From Centroberyx gerrardi (lineage: Eukaryota > Chordata > Actinopteri > Beryciformes > Berycidae): 64,000 nucleotides of DNA. The notes beneath the pieces are model-generated. The model was not told the DNA's origin and ran no database searches. It saw nothing but the letters and a program-made list of their open reading frames with translations. The stretch is from assembly GCF_048128805.1 (NCBI RefSeq), contig NC_136010.1, forward strand, positions 28,879,980-28,943,979. The letters are read 5' to 3'. Below are positions 12,719 to 23,901 of the stretch, in pieces (the first letter of the stretch is position 1; each line of letters opens with the position of its first letter). Position numbers and translations under genes: made by a program.

Positions 12719-13413
12719 TTCTTTTTAATAAACAGCCCATTTATCAGCAAAGCAATACATGAGTCTTATTCTAGTAAGTATAGTAATTCAGTGGTGGGAA
12801 TTCATTAATTTGACCCTGAAGACTAGATTGAGAACATGTCTCATCAGCCCAGCCCAGCTGCTGCACACTGGGATACACTCATGCAGGCCAAACCTGAACA
12901 TGCAACACACACACACACACACACACCCCATGAGGGACCCCCCCCACCCATGAGGGAGGATATCTCCAGCTTTCTCTCGCTCCCTCTATCCGTTCATCCT
13001 TCTGATCTGTGAAGTCCCAGCCAGGACCAGCTGTTTGGACCCGAGTCCCGTCCCGTCTCTCTCCTTCCTGGGTGTCCCGGCTTTTTCCCTGCGTCTCTCT
13101 CCCCCCCGGGGGACGGCCGGACCTCCTCTAGTGCATCACCCGCCGTAGACCGGAGCCTCAGCTGCGCTCTCCTCCTCTTCTTCTTCTCTGTTCTCGGTGT
13201 CGCGGGGGCCCTTCGCTTTAAAAATAGGCTGGGATATCGGCTCGGACAGCTAAGAGACCTGGACGCGTCCCGGGGATTGAGGAATGTCTCTGAACGTCCC
13301 AGATCCTTCATATCTGTGAATCCTCCGAGTGATTGTCTCCGTGTGTGTGTGTGTTTATGTGTGTTTGAGGACAGTTCCTGTATTACTAGGCGGAGAGAGG
13401 ATCTTCTGTCCAG

Positions 13414-16400
13414 ATGAGAGAGTGGACTGAGCTGGAGATGAGCTTTTCGGCCGGGGGGTTTCTCTCTGCCTCAGATGGCTACTGCCCCACAGAGCAACTC
13501 CAGTACTATGGTGAGCCCACAATGCTCCTTCTACTTCTTCTAATTCTACTTCTGCTTCTTCTACTTCTGCTTTGGTTTCTGGTTCTGCTTCTACTTCTAA
13601 TTCTTCTATTTTAATTTCCGCTTCTTCTTCCACTTCTGCTTCTACTTCTTCTATTTGTACTTCTGCTTCTCCATCCACTTCTGCTTCTACTTCTTCTATT
13701 TCAACTTGTGCTTCTTCTTCCACTTCTGCTTCTACTTCTGCATATACTTCTGCGTCTGTTTCTGCCTGTACTTCTACTTCTGCTTCTAATTCCGCTTCTG
13801 CTATTACTTCTACTGCATCTGCTTCTACCAGTTATGCTTCTTCTTCTACTTCTGTAAGAAGTGATATCAGTGCTGATATATAGACTTACAACAACAGATA
13901 CATTAAAGTTGGACTGACATTAGCTTTTACTATGGTTATTCTTGACTAGACTAGGGACATGTGGTTACCAATAAATGCATTTTTAAAATCAAGCCCATTT
14001 AAACCAACATTTGTTTCAGTTAACAAGTGTATGAAATAGACTGTTCTCTTCGGACATGAACATTCATGTCACAAAGTTATTTGAGTGAATTCAAATGATG
14101 CTGCATAACTTTATGGTTCATTAGGGACATTGGCAGATACAGGTTGTTAACCAATTTTTTTAACGTGGCAGAAATGTATGAAATTTTAGATCTGGTGAAC
14201 ATCCAGCAAAACAGGAATATTGACCTGCTTTGACCTCAGTCCTACTTTAATACTGTAAAACTATAGGCAGTATATTTCATTGATATCTTAAGTTTTTATG
14301 TACTGCTTTCAGAGATAATGAAGTTTACTCAAGCTTTAGTTTAAGATAAAGTAACTTTTTCCCCACACATGTAAGCAGATGAATCAATTCAATGCAATGC
14401 AGCTGAATTGAAATATGTCATTTATACACTGTTGCACAACGAGGATGTGACTGTACTCTGCACACTCATGTCCGCCGCTGCAGTTTACATGTGTGCAACC
14501 TCGTCTCATTCACCCTCGCAATTGATGAATGAATGTTAAGTGTTTATTTACTGCCTCTGAGCACTCGATGACATGGAAAAAAAAAAAAAATCTTCTTGAG
14601 GGAGTTCAGCCGGCTCGCTGCATTTTCCAACGCGCAAGGAGGGGCCGAGCGTGCATTCGGAGTATCTATTTATAATGAGGAGTATCAACAAATTCCCCCC
14701 CTGTTGTCTCCCCTCCTGCCCTTGTGGAGGGGTGGGGGGGTGGGGCTTGATGGGGGGTAGATCGCTGGTGTCGTTGGCTCCCTAGCGTGCATGGGATGGA
14801 AGGGAGGCTGACGAGTGTTTAGACAGCGTTAAAATGGTTTACAAACAGTGCTATCCACGGCTCTGTCACATGACGAGAAACCATGGACCCCCCACCCCCC
14901 GCACGCCTACCCCCCATCCCACACACACACACACACTCTGGTTAAGACAGGAAACATCTGGAGAGAGAAAGTAAGAGGAGAAAGGAGGGGTCGAATTGAT
15001 ACATGCCCTTCAAAACCATTGATTCTCAGTTGACGCACTGCTTATATCCACTAAATTTCTCAGGACAAATGGAACAATGACTGACGACTGCCAAGATATG
15101 ATTTGGTCAGTGTGATAAATTATTAGATGTAGCTCGCCAAACTATCAGCTTAGAGGGAACATTAGTCCTGAATTCTTCTTTCAATCATGGCTTCCAAATA
15201 CATTTCTAGTGATTTTTGCTTGATCTTTGCTCTCCATTATAATATTAAAAACAACAAGATCACATTTGGACTTAGGGCTGAGACTTAAATAAGGACATAG
15301 GTTAAGGTACGCACAGTTCTACACCTCGACACCCATGGGTCAAGGTGTAGAACTGTCTCAACTGTCCCAATTGGTGACCCATGGGTGTCACCAATTAACA
15401 CCCATGGGTCAAAAGGCAGGGCCGTCTGTCTCTTCAACATCACCGTGCAACACGAACAAGAGAGAGAAAGACTCATTCATCACCTTGGAGATCTTGTTTG
15501 ACACAATGATAGGGTGAAATGGTTCTTTGAAGGTGATGAGGAATGGACATGGAGGCGGTAGTTCTAAGAAATGCGGGACATGAGCAGGGAAAGAGAGGGA
15601 AAGCAAGGCCAATGGTTCCAGGAGTTGATGTGAAAGGATGAGAGGGAGTCTTGTCAACAGTGATAGGATGGGAAGATTGCTACGCTTGTTGCCAAATTTA
15701 GTTTAAAGAGTCTATTTTTATTGATTCACCAAAACAGTGCTGATTTGCTGACATTACTCACAGTGCTGCATGAATTCGTCATTAACCACACAGGGTGGTC
15801 TGTTGCCTCCATCCCAGCTTAAAGGGATTCTTCAACCATAGTTCAAAATAAATCAGAGTCAGTGTTAATGTCAGTGAATGAAACTGACACCCAGCATATA
15901 AAATGTATTATCCTTGTAATTTCCATCTCGAACAGCACTGACATTTGGGTGGGCTCTCCATTTAATGTGTGTGTAGACAGATCCCAGACCAGTCCACGTC
16001 CTGGTCCAGCTGCGCTTTAAGCGGCTGCCAGCGGCCTTTCCTCAGTGGAGCAAGGACTTGCAAAACACAAGCTGCTGCACCACACTCAAAGATGTTTCCA
16101 TCGCTGAACGGACATAAACGGCTGACTGAAGCGTTCGGAATATTGATCAAAACTCTCAAACTCTCAGCTGCATCCTGTTGTAGCTCTTTCAAACTCGTTC
16201 ACAAGCTCTCACTCTCAGCTCTTTTTTATTGTATCCCCCAAGACCCATAAAAGCAATGAAGTCACACATGAATCACGTACGATGGTGGACAAGGATCACA
16301 TTCCTACAACGCACTTTGACTCCAAGGCAGAGTGACCGTCATAGCTGCGCTGCTCGAAATGTTCGTTCAATTTTTTCTTTCCCGGTTATGATTGCGCAAG

Positions 16401-19400
16401 GGGAGTCGCGAGGCCGGGCCAACGCAGATACACTCATTGACAATCAGTCTCCCTCCATTATGTTATTTTTTTGTTCTATAGTTCAGATGTGGGAGGCCAG
16501 GGCTGATATCGTCACTGCTGGTGCCTTTGAGACCTGAGGCTGGACACAGATGTGTACCGACTCGTCAGGCATGAGAATACAATACATGCAGAGTCAAACA
16601 TTTCACCAATATGGTCAATATTCATGGTACTGTCTGGGTAAAATGTACTTCCAGTGTTTAAGTCTGCAGGTGACAGGGTTATAATTTTCTAGAACAATCA
16701 GCAAAAGTTGCCTTTATGCCCAACCTGAGCATCAGCAATTAAAAACATGAATTGTGAGGGGTGATGAAAAAATCCAAGCTGTTAATTGCTCAGGTCTTTT
16801 CCCTTCTATCCTTTCCAGACATGCTCGGCGACCCCCTGGGCTTCCCCTTTCAGGACCCTGACCTCCAGGCGCTCCCTTACAGCCAACAGCAGTACAGCCC
16901 CGTCAACCTCCCCTTCTCCCTCTATGGATCTCCCTCCTCCTCCACCTCGTCGTCCTCCTCTTCCTCCTCCCAACCCTGCCACCCTCCTTACCTCTACAGC
17001 CCTCACTGCATGGAGGCCCCCTGCGATCCCAGCCCCGAGCCCCAGTGCGGGGGCCTGGCTCAGGTGGTCGCAGTGGGAGGACTGCCCCTCGCCCTCGGGC
17101 GGAGGACCCGAGTGGGGCCAGGAGGGAAGAGCAGAGCTCAGGACGAGCTGTGCGTGGTTTGTGGAGATAAAGCGTCCGGGTATCACTACAACGCTCTTAC
17201 CTGCGAGGGATGCAAAGGTAAAGGACGTATTTTGTCTAGGGTTAGGCCGATCTATTGGTTTGATCGGGTCGATGTTGGCCTTTTATTAAAAGTCGGGTCT
17301 CAGCTTGTCATGTTGTCCACCGCCGATATGATGGAGGTTCCTCCCTTCTTTATTGTTTAGAGTTTTAGTGTCCCATGATGGTCTAAATGCTGTTTCAGAG
17401 GCTTTTCCATGCTGTCAATGACATGAAAATGGTCAAATGGTCAAAAGACATTGAATATCAACACAAAATATCATCTGTTGGCAGCTGAATTTCAATCTAA
17501 TAATATCAGTATCTGTATCGGCCTTTGAAAACTCTCAGTCTGACCCTGATTTTCTCTCCCTCCCTCTTATGGTCTGTTTTTATGTTCTCGCATTTCTTAC
17601 CTTGCTGTCTTTGCATTTGACGTAGATTTTTGTCTTGTAATTGTATTTTGACAGGTGCTATTCAAGTAAAGATTTCTTTAGTTAACCTCATCTGGTTCTT
17701 TTCCCGTTCCCCCACATGGCTGTTTCAGGTTTCTTTAGGCGGAGTGTGACTAAAAAGGCTGTGTATCGCTGTAAGAGTGGCGGTGGCTGTGAGATGGACA
17801 TGTACATGAGGAGGAAGTGCCAAGACTGCCGGCTGAGGAAGTGCCGCGCCGTGGGAATGCTGGCCGAATGTGAGGGCAACTACTCCTCTAATGACACCTA
17901 ATTCATGTGCTTGAACTCTCATTTTACTTTTCGTAATGCAATAAAAGAAAGAATTATGAGTGATACTAAAATCACTGGACATAGCTTGGTTAGGACCGCT
18001 TTCCAAAAGCAACATGCATCGCAAAAATGTCAGCAAGTGTCAATAGCTTGAAATGAGGCAGAATAAATCAGATCCCTCCACTGATATGAAGAAAATTACA
18101 CTTAATACAAGAAAATCAAGTGAAATTATCTCACCCCATTGGTAATTTTTTTTCAATTGTTTCTATAAAAATATGATTTTAAGACTCAACACTAAATGAC
18201 ATTCAGATCTAATGTAAATGAGGGTTTGTGAATGATGCACTAGTGAAGGTGATTGAAGGTGAGCGGTTTGTCCCCAGGCCTGCTGACAGAGGTACAGTGC
18301 CAGTCCAAAAGACTGAGGAAAGGAGGTAAAGCCAGAGGACAGGAGGAGGAGGAGAACACAGACAGCAGGAGGGTCAGCTCTACCAGCAGGCTACCAGGAC
18401 AGGTACTGGACCGCAAGTTGGTTGATCAGTTTGATTGTTGGTTGATTGGTTGGTTTGATTGGATGGTTGGTTGGTTGGTTTGATTGTTGGTTGATTGGTT
18501 GGTTGGTTTGGTTGTTGGTTGGTTGATTGGATGGTTGGTTTGGTTGTTGGTTGGTTGATTGGATGGTTGGTTGGTTTGTTTGATTGTTGGTTGATTGGAT
18601 GGTTGATTAGTTGGTTGTTTTGATTGTTGGTTAGTTGGTTGGTTGATTGGATTGTTGGTTGGTTTGATTATTGGTTGGTTGGTTGGTTGGTTAGATAGAT
18701 GGATGGTTGTTTGGTTGGTTTGATTGGTGGGATGATTGGTTGGTTGGTTGGTTTGATTGTTGGTTGGGTGGTTGGTTTATTGGTTGGTTGGTTGGCCCCA
18801 AAATGTCCCAACATCATTGAAAGGCCAATTTCAGGTAAACAGGGGGTCACACAGGGTCACAGACACACACAGACTGATCGTGTATATTCTATTTATTTAT
18901 TTTAATGTGAAAAAAGTTGCATATTGTAGCTTTAAAATGAAAGAAAGCGACAACATCATGTAATGCTGGTTCTCCTCATCAAACACCCCCCTGCTTTATT
19001 GCCTCTGCACTAGGTTCTGTCCGCCAGTTTATCTAGAGAACAGAAGTACATGGTGGACAAGATGGTGGAGGCCCATCGACAGTACAGGGCGCAGGACAGC
19101 ACCCATTGCAGGGTGGGTCACGATTCCTTGTGGAGAAACTACTAGTAGTTCCAAACATGTTTCCTTTTATCATTTCTCCCTCATGATTGCTTGCTGTATG
19201 TTGCTGTCTGTATTTGCGTAGGTGTTTGAGTGGCCATGTATAGATGAAGGGGACGGTCTGTCTGATGTAGTATCACCCCACCTACAGAGACTGCTGCAGT
19301 TTGCCAGGACAGTGCCGGGTAAGATGAACTCCAATAACTGACTTTCAAAATCTAAAATCTGCTTTCCTCTGTGTTCATTTGAATGACAGATTAACACAGA

Positions 19401-22036
19401 AACCAAATAGCAACAAAGGGAAAATGATGCTAAATTTGCTTCCAGTTCAAAGGGGATATAAGAAAGAAAGGAGCCGTTTCTTGCTCTGTGGTGCCTTCCT
19501 CTTTTAAAGTAATACTCTAGGAACTGTTTTGATGATGATGATGATTTGATGATGATGATGTCAAAGATGTCCAATGAAGTTACTGGTGTTAACCTTTAAT
19601 TTGCTACAGAAGTGATTTAAAATTCAAGGGTATCTTGATAGCTTATCAAATCTAAGCTATAGCAAAGTCCTTGCATCCAATATAATTTGCCACCAAAACG
19701 TCCAAACCTCCTTATACCCACTAAATTTCTAGGGACAAAATGAAGCAATGACTGATAAGATATTATTATTTGGTCAATGTGCAACTAACTACCAGTTTAT
19801 AGGGAACATTGTTACTTAATGCTTCCCATATGTGTTTTTTTTAGATATGGTTTCCAAATTTCCAGATAGATTTCTGGCAATTTTTGCTTGATCATTGTTC
19901 TACATTATAAAAATAAAAACTACTACTTAAGCTGGGGTATGGAAAGTCCCACCCCTTGTTATACCCATTTGAAACCCATGTTTATCACTGTGTCAAATGA
20001 GCTTCCTTAAAATTTGAGGGTTCTTTGGGCTTGGTTCCCTGCAAAACTTCACAAATAACCTCCAGTAGACTTTGACTAGACCTCAAAAGCAGTATAGGAA
20101 AGGAGTAAAAACATGTTGATAGAAAGCAGCACATGAGCTAATGGATGGTTCTGTTTTCCAGAATTCAATTAACATTTTATTTATAGAAAATCCTACATGG
20201 CTTAAATGGGAAAAAAGCAAATGTTGATGTTCTCCATGCAGGTTTTGACCTCCTGGATTTCTCAGACCAGAGCGCTCTCCTGTCCAGCTCTTCGCTGGAG
20301 GTTATGTTCCTGCTCTCGGCTCAGCAGTTCTCCCACAACCCAACGAGCCCAAGTCCAGGTACCGACCTGTAGAAAACAGGTGAAGTAATTCCACTTGTTT
20401 CCAATGCTATTTGTTCAGAGAATTTTCTTGAAGCAATGCGCAATAAGGCAGATCGCTCTTCTAGTATCAAGAAGATGATGCTTGATTCAAGATAATTCTG
20501 GAAACCAGTTGATTTGCATTGGAAACAAGTGAAATGATCTCAACCACATCAGCAGATTCTTTCACTTGTTTTAAGAAATACAAGATTTTAAGACTCAAAA
20601 CTACATTAAGATGGATATTTTTGCAGCAAAGGATTGTCCGTTTAGGAGTCATATGAGCTGGCAAGGTTCATTTCTTCATCTAAGTGGAGTTTGGGAAGGG
20701 GGTCAAAAAGTGTTGTCAGTGTTATTATATTTTCCCCATTATCAGCCCTGCAGCCTTTCAACATGTCAACACACTACTGGCTGAGAAACGTAGAGTCCAA
20801 GGAAAACATCCATAGTAGGACCTTGGTCAATTCAGGTGAGTCCATAGATACAGACACTTGAAACAAAATAGTTTTTAAGTCAGTATTCTGGTCTGTGAAA
20901 GGAGTTTCAAGGTATTTCATATAAAAAGAAGTGAGGTATTTCCCATTTGCTTGCATGTACAGGAACCAGTGAGGATCTTCTAGGGCCGGTGCTCAACTTC
21001 TTCCACAGTATGGCGGCGTTAAGGGTGACCGAGGCCGAGTACGCCCTGCTCACCGCTACAGCACTGCTCTGCTCAGGTCAGAGGAGAAATATTTACTTTT
21101 TTTTTTTTACTTCGTGGGTGTTTGGTCCAAGATAATCCAATCATTTATCAGTCAAGAGATGCACATGCAGTATTCAACTGTTCCAATGTGGGTAAATAAT
21201 GATTATAAACTTATCTGGAGCTCTTGAACAGATAGTGAAATGGTGCCTCTACAATGATTAACTCAGTCTATCTCAGTAGGTCTTTGTGGGTGAGCGCTGC
21301 TTGTCTGCCTATAGATTTCTGCTTCATGCAAGGACACTGGATCTCTGTCAGGGTTGAAACTTGCTCTGCTCTGTTTTCTTGCTGTCTGGCTGGACTTTAG
21401 TGTTCGACCTATATAGGTGATAGAAGGCCGATACCGACAGCCGATATTTTGTGCAATATTTTGTGTTCAGTAGCTTCAAACTGGACCATTTTAATGCCAA
21501 AAAATGTACAAATAACCAGTGTTTACCCCAGAATTTTGTTCTTGTCAGGGTGGAAAAGCCTCTGAAACAGCATTTAGCCCATGGGACACTAAAATTCTCC
21601 ATTGAAACAAAACAGGATAGTAAGATTAAGAATGAAAATAACATGTTCATGCATACTTTTATGGAATCTGATCAATACATTGCATTAGAATCATGGATTC
21701 CCATAGATCGCCGTTTCACAGTTTGAATGGATCAGTTTCCAAGTGGTTCCTCCATGGTTGGAAAGAAACATAAAGAAACAGATTCAGTTTCGGCGATGTG
21801 AACCAGCCTCTCTGTGTGTCTCTGTCCTCGCAGACCGGGCATCCCTGCAGGCGGCCGGCTGTGTCGAGAAAATGCAGGAGCTGATCCTGGACCTGCTGTC
21901 CAGGGTGTGTGGGGCCCAGGGCGGAGCTCCGCGCGGGGGACCGCAGCGCTTCGGCCGCCTCCTGGGCAGACTGACGGAGCTGCGAACCCTCCGTCACAAC
22001 CACCTCCTCCTGACCAGACAGCAGCCCGGACACTGA
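13414..22036 (+). CDS. nr1h5: FXR-type nuclear receptor, probably FXR beta, lacking AF-2
   Basis: Coding exons: 13414-13510, 16819-17217, 17729-17869, 18278-18402, 19014-19112, 19222-19318, 20242-20358, 20746-20835, 20963-21076, 21834-22036. They total 1482 nt (493 residues), all GT-AG with consistent phase. The DNA-binding domain (about residues 141-210) has the FXR signature [26 protein letters not shown]-box CEGCKG and [10 protein letters not shown]. The hinge [14 protein letters not shown] is also FXR-specific. The ligand-binding domain is strongly diverged but ends with the family's [10 protein letters not shown] in helix 10/11. The frame then stops at [10 protein letters not shown], where FXR continues for about 20 residues including helix 12. 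Vertebrate FXR binds DNA as an RXR heterodimer and senses sterols. I chose nr1h5 over nr1h4 because of this divergence; it is not proven. An alternative start is at 13438. Confidence 0.85.
13528..13862. repeat. CTTCTACTTCTG polypyrimidine minisatellite
   Basis: About 335 bases of degenerate 6- and 12-base units (cttctg, cttcta, cttctt) directly after the first coding exon of the receptor, in intron 1. Any open frame here is a product of the triplet-like repeat, not a gene. The near-pure pyrimidine strand could adopt triplex structure. Confidence 0.92.
15045..15275 (+). repeat. Dispersed repeat family B, copy 1
   Basis: It shares cactaaatttct, caatgactga, agggaacatt, ggcttccaaat and tttttgcttgatc, in the same order, with 19705-19930. 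Both copies lie in introns of the receptor gene and in the same orientation. No ends or target duplications could be defined. Confidence 0.7.
15314..15396. repeat. Two adjacent palindromes around ACCCATGGGT
   Basis: At 15314-15355 the arms CAGTTCTACACCT and AGGTGTAGAACTG are exact inverse complements around a centre containing ACCCATGGGT. At 15369-15396 the arms AATTGGTGAC and GTCACCAATT are exact around CCATGGGT. A third ACCCATGGGT follows at about 15400-15410. Confidence 0.9.
17235..17535 (-). repeat. Dispersed repeat family A, copy 3
   Basis: This is the reverse-strand copy, just downstream of the exon encoding the first zinc finger of the receptor. It contains agttttagtgtcccatgatgg, ctgtttcagaggcttttcc and ggcctttgaaaactc, which are reverse complements of the family A core and left end. 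Confidence 0.75.
18412..18798. repeat. GGTT/GATT minisatellite
   Basis: About 390 bases of ggttggttggttgattgg-type repeats fill most of the intron between 18402 and 19014. Longer 30-40 base units, such as ggtttgattgttggttgatt, are visible above the 4-base unit. The open frames on both strands here are repeat artefacts. Confidence 0.95.
19705..19930 (+). repeat. Dispersed repeat family B, copy 2
   Basis: A direct copy of the 15045-15275 element, with the same ordered blocks and scattered changes. It lies in the intron between 19318 and 20242. Confidence 0.7.
21398..21735 (+). repeat. Dispersed repeat family A, copy 4
   Basis: A forward copy in the last receptor intron. The left end is gttcgacctatat. 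The core cttgtcagggtggaaaagcc, ctgaaacagcatttag and gggacactaaaattctcc is well preserved. Confidence 0.78.
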
Positions 22037-23901
22037 TGGAGAGTTAATGCGTTTCCCTCTGCAAGCAAATCACTGTGGTCGTGTGAAAACCTCCTCACTC
22101 CAATTCTTAAAATTCTAAGACCCCTTGGGGCTTAAGAAACCCTTTCAAAACCCATTGGATAAACTCAAAAATGCATGGCGGTCAAGCTAAAATCAAGTTT
22201 TTCTTAGGTTATGGAAAATTTACATTTTGGCGATACAAGGTTTTCACCCGACATTGATCTGACTGCATTGGATTAAAAGGATTGTCTTGAATCCTTATTC
22301 TCTAATAGCTCACACCGACAACTTCCACCCTCCTCTCAGTTTTTTTGGGCTCATTTTGACAAAAGTATGTTAGTATTGCAATTATTTGTGTCCATTAGCT
22401 TATAATGTGACTGAAATGATGATTGTGGGCTGTGGTGGTTTTGTTAAAGCAAAGGTCATTTTATACCTGTACTATACAACTAACACATACGCTTACAGTA
22501 CTTCTCACTATGTTAAATAAGGTTAAAATAAAAATGAATGTGCTTATTGGAGTTTGTCAATGGAAAAGTGACTATCTGGCTTTTAAAAGTGTTCATGTCT
22601 AGCGATTGACAAGGTGGTTACAAGCTAGGAAACAAGTTTATATGTAGATGGAAAAAAAAAGAATAGAAAGGACAGTATAGTTAAGGAATCCCAAAAGGTT
22701 TTTAATAGAGCATTTATTTCCCCATATGAGAAAATACTGATTCAAAGTATTTGGCGAGTAGGTAAAATCTGCAGTTTGTACAAGCTTATAAAGGTGTATT
22801 TTTTCCATTCGATAAACTGGGGCTCCGAGGAACACTCAACAATAAATAGAATATTCTGGGTGTTTATAGTGAACGACGGGGTTGGTCAGGACTGAAAGCT
22901 CGCCAACGACAGTATAAACCCAACACCTGAAGTCAATATCTGTAAAATGTTGGCTGTATGTTTTTAAAACCTCATTCCATTCGTTTTAAATAACAGATTT
23001 AATTCTCAACTTCAACCAATATAACTTTATTTCTATAGTTCTGTCTTCCATAAATAAATTATTTTTCTCTGTATCAAAAAGAGAATTCAAATATAAAGAA
23101 CAACAGGTCATTGTGTTGTGTGCTCTGAACGTACGCACACGCACTCACACACAGCACAATGAAATTACATCAAAGACAAGCTAAATACACTCTGCAGCAA
23201 GTCGGGAATTATTTCTTCCTCCACAAATATACACAGCCTCTCTTTACCCCTTGCGGGTTGATTGAAATAACGCATTTTAAAACAGCGACATTAAATTAGA
23301 TCGAGTATGATAATACACATACATATGTACACAAAGTGTGCCTTTACAATATACAAGTGTTTTTTTTTGTAAAAGATTAAAATGTAAAAAGCTATTGTAT
23401 AAAAGATGGCAGTGATCCATTCATACGTCTTCCATGTTTCATATAAATATGTGAAATCTCTTTTCTGACAATTTGATTCCTTGGCAGTAGCATTATACAA
23501 AATAGAGGGGAATTCTTTTACATTTGATCCAGCCGCACAGCTCCAGCACGTCGAGTGGAGTAAGCATTTACCTCAAGAAAACAATTAATTAATGCTTACT
23601 GACCACAGTGACGCGGGAACTGCAGGGAACTTCTTTCACATCTGGAGCTCCACATCTACTAAATAATGACACGAAGGCATATACCACCGCTCTTTCTATG
23701 AGACACTAGTGGTTTGGTGATGAAGAACTACAGTCCGAGACCCCGTGCTGCCACAACAGACTCCTATCACACCACAGTGGGAACACAGCTTACTCTCTAC
23801 TCGCGGGGGGACTCTTCTCTCATCCGTCCCGCCGCTTTAAGACCGAGGAGAAATGCATAGTAGGTAACTATGGGTGCGCGCGGGGGGCTTACTGTCACCC
23901 T
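22037..23901. other. Convergent 3' UTR region of the receptor and brpf3
   Basis: No coding exon. A plausible receptor poly(A) signal AATAAA lies at 22527-22532, about 490 bases after the stop. A plausible brpf3 signal, read on the - strand, lies at 23026-23031 (TTTATT on the + strand), about 870 bases after its stop. Around 22085-22300 is a dispersed repeat with a reverse-strand relative at about 61545-61720; they share blocks around ttttgaaag and catgcattttt. Confidence 0.5.

Larger units (their letters stand above)
6048..13400. other. Spacer between slc66a1 and the FXR-type receptor
   Basis: No protein-coding gene was recognised. The first kilobase is probably slc66a1 3' UTR. A possible poly(A) signal attaaa lies near 7064, but I did not find a clear AATAAA. 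The rest holds microsatellites (7338-7412, 7525-7585), a SINE-like element (7795-7980), a hAT-like MITE (8111-8463) and a family A repeat (12366-12718). A strong donor-like cgGTGAGT near 8889 follows a purine-rich stretch and could end an untranslated first exon of the receptor. The GC-rich stretch 12960-13400 could be the receptor promoter and 5' UTR. Both are inference. Confidence 0.5.

Noticed and set aside
13355-13883. Open frames of 60-120 residues rich in Glu/Val, Leu or Ser/Thr/Ala
   Set aside because: They are translations of the CTTCTACTTCTG minisatellite in different frames.
18668-18905. Asn/Gln/Pro/Thr-rich and Gly/Trp/Val-rich open frames
   Set aside because: Translations of the GGTT minisatellite on the two strands.
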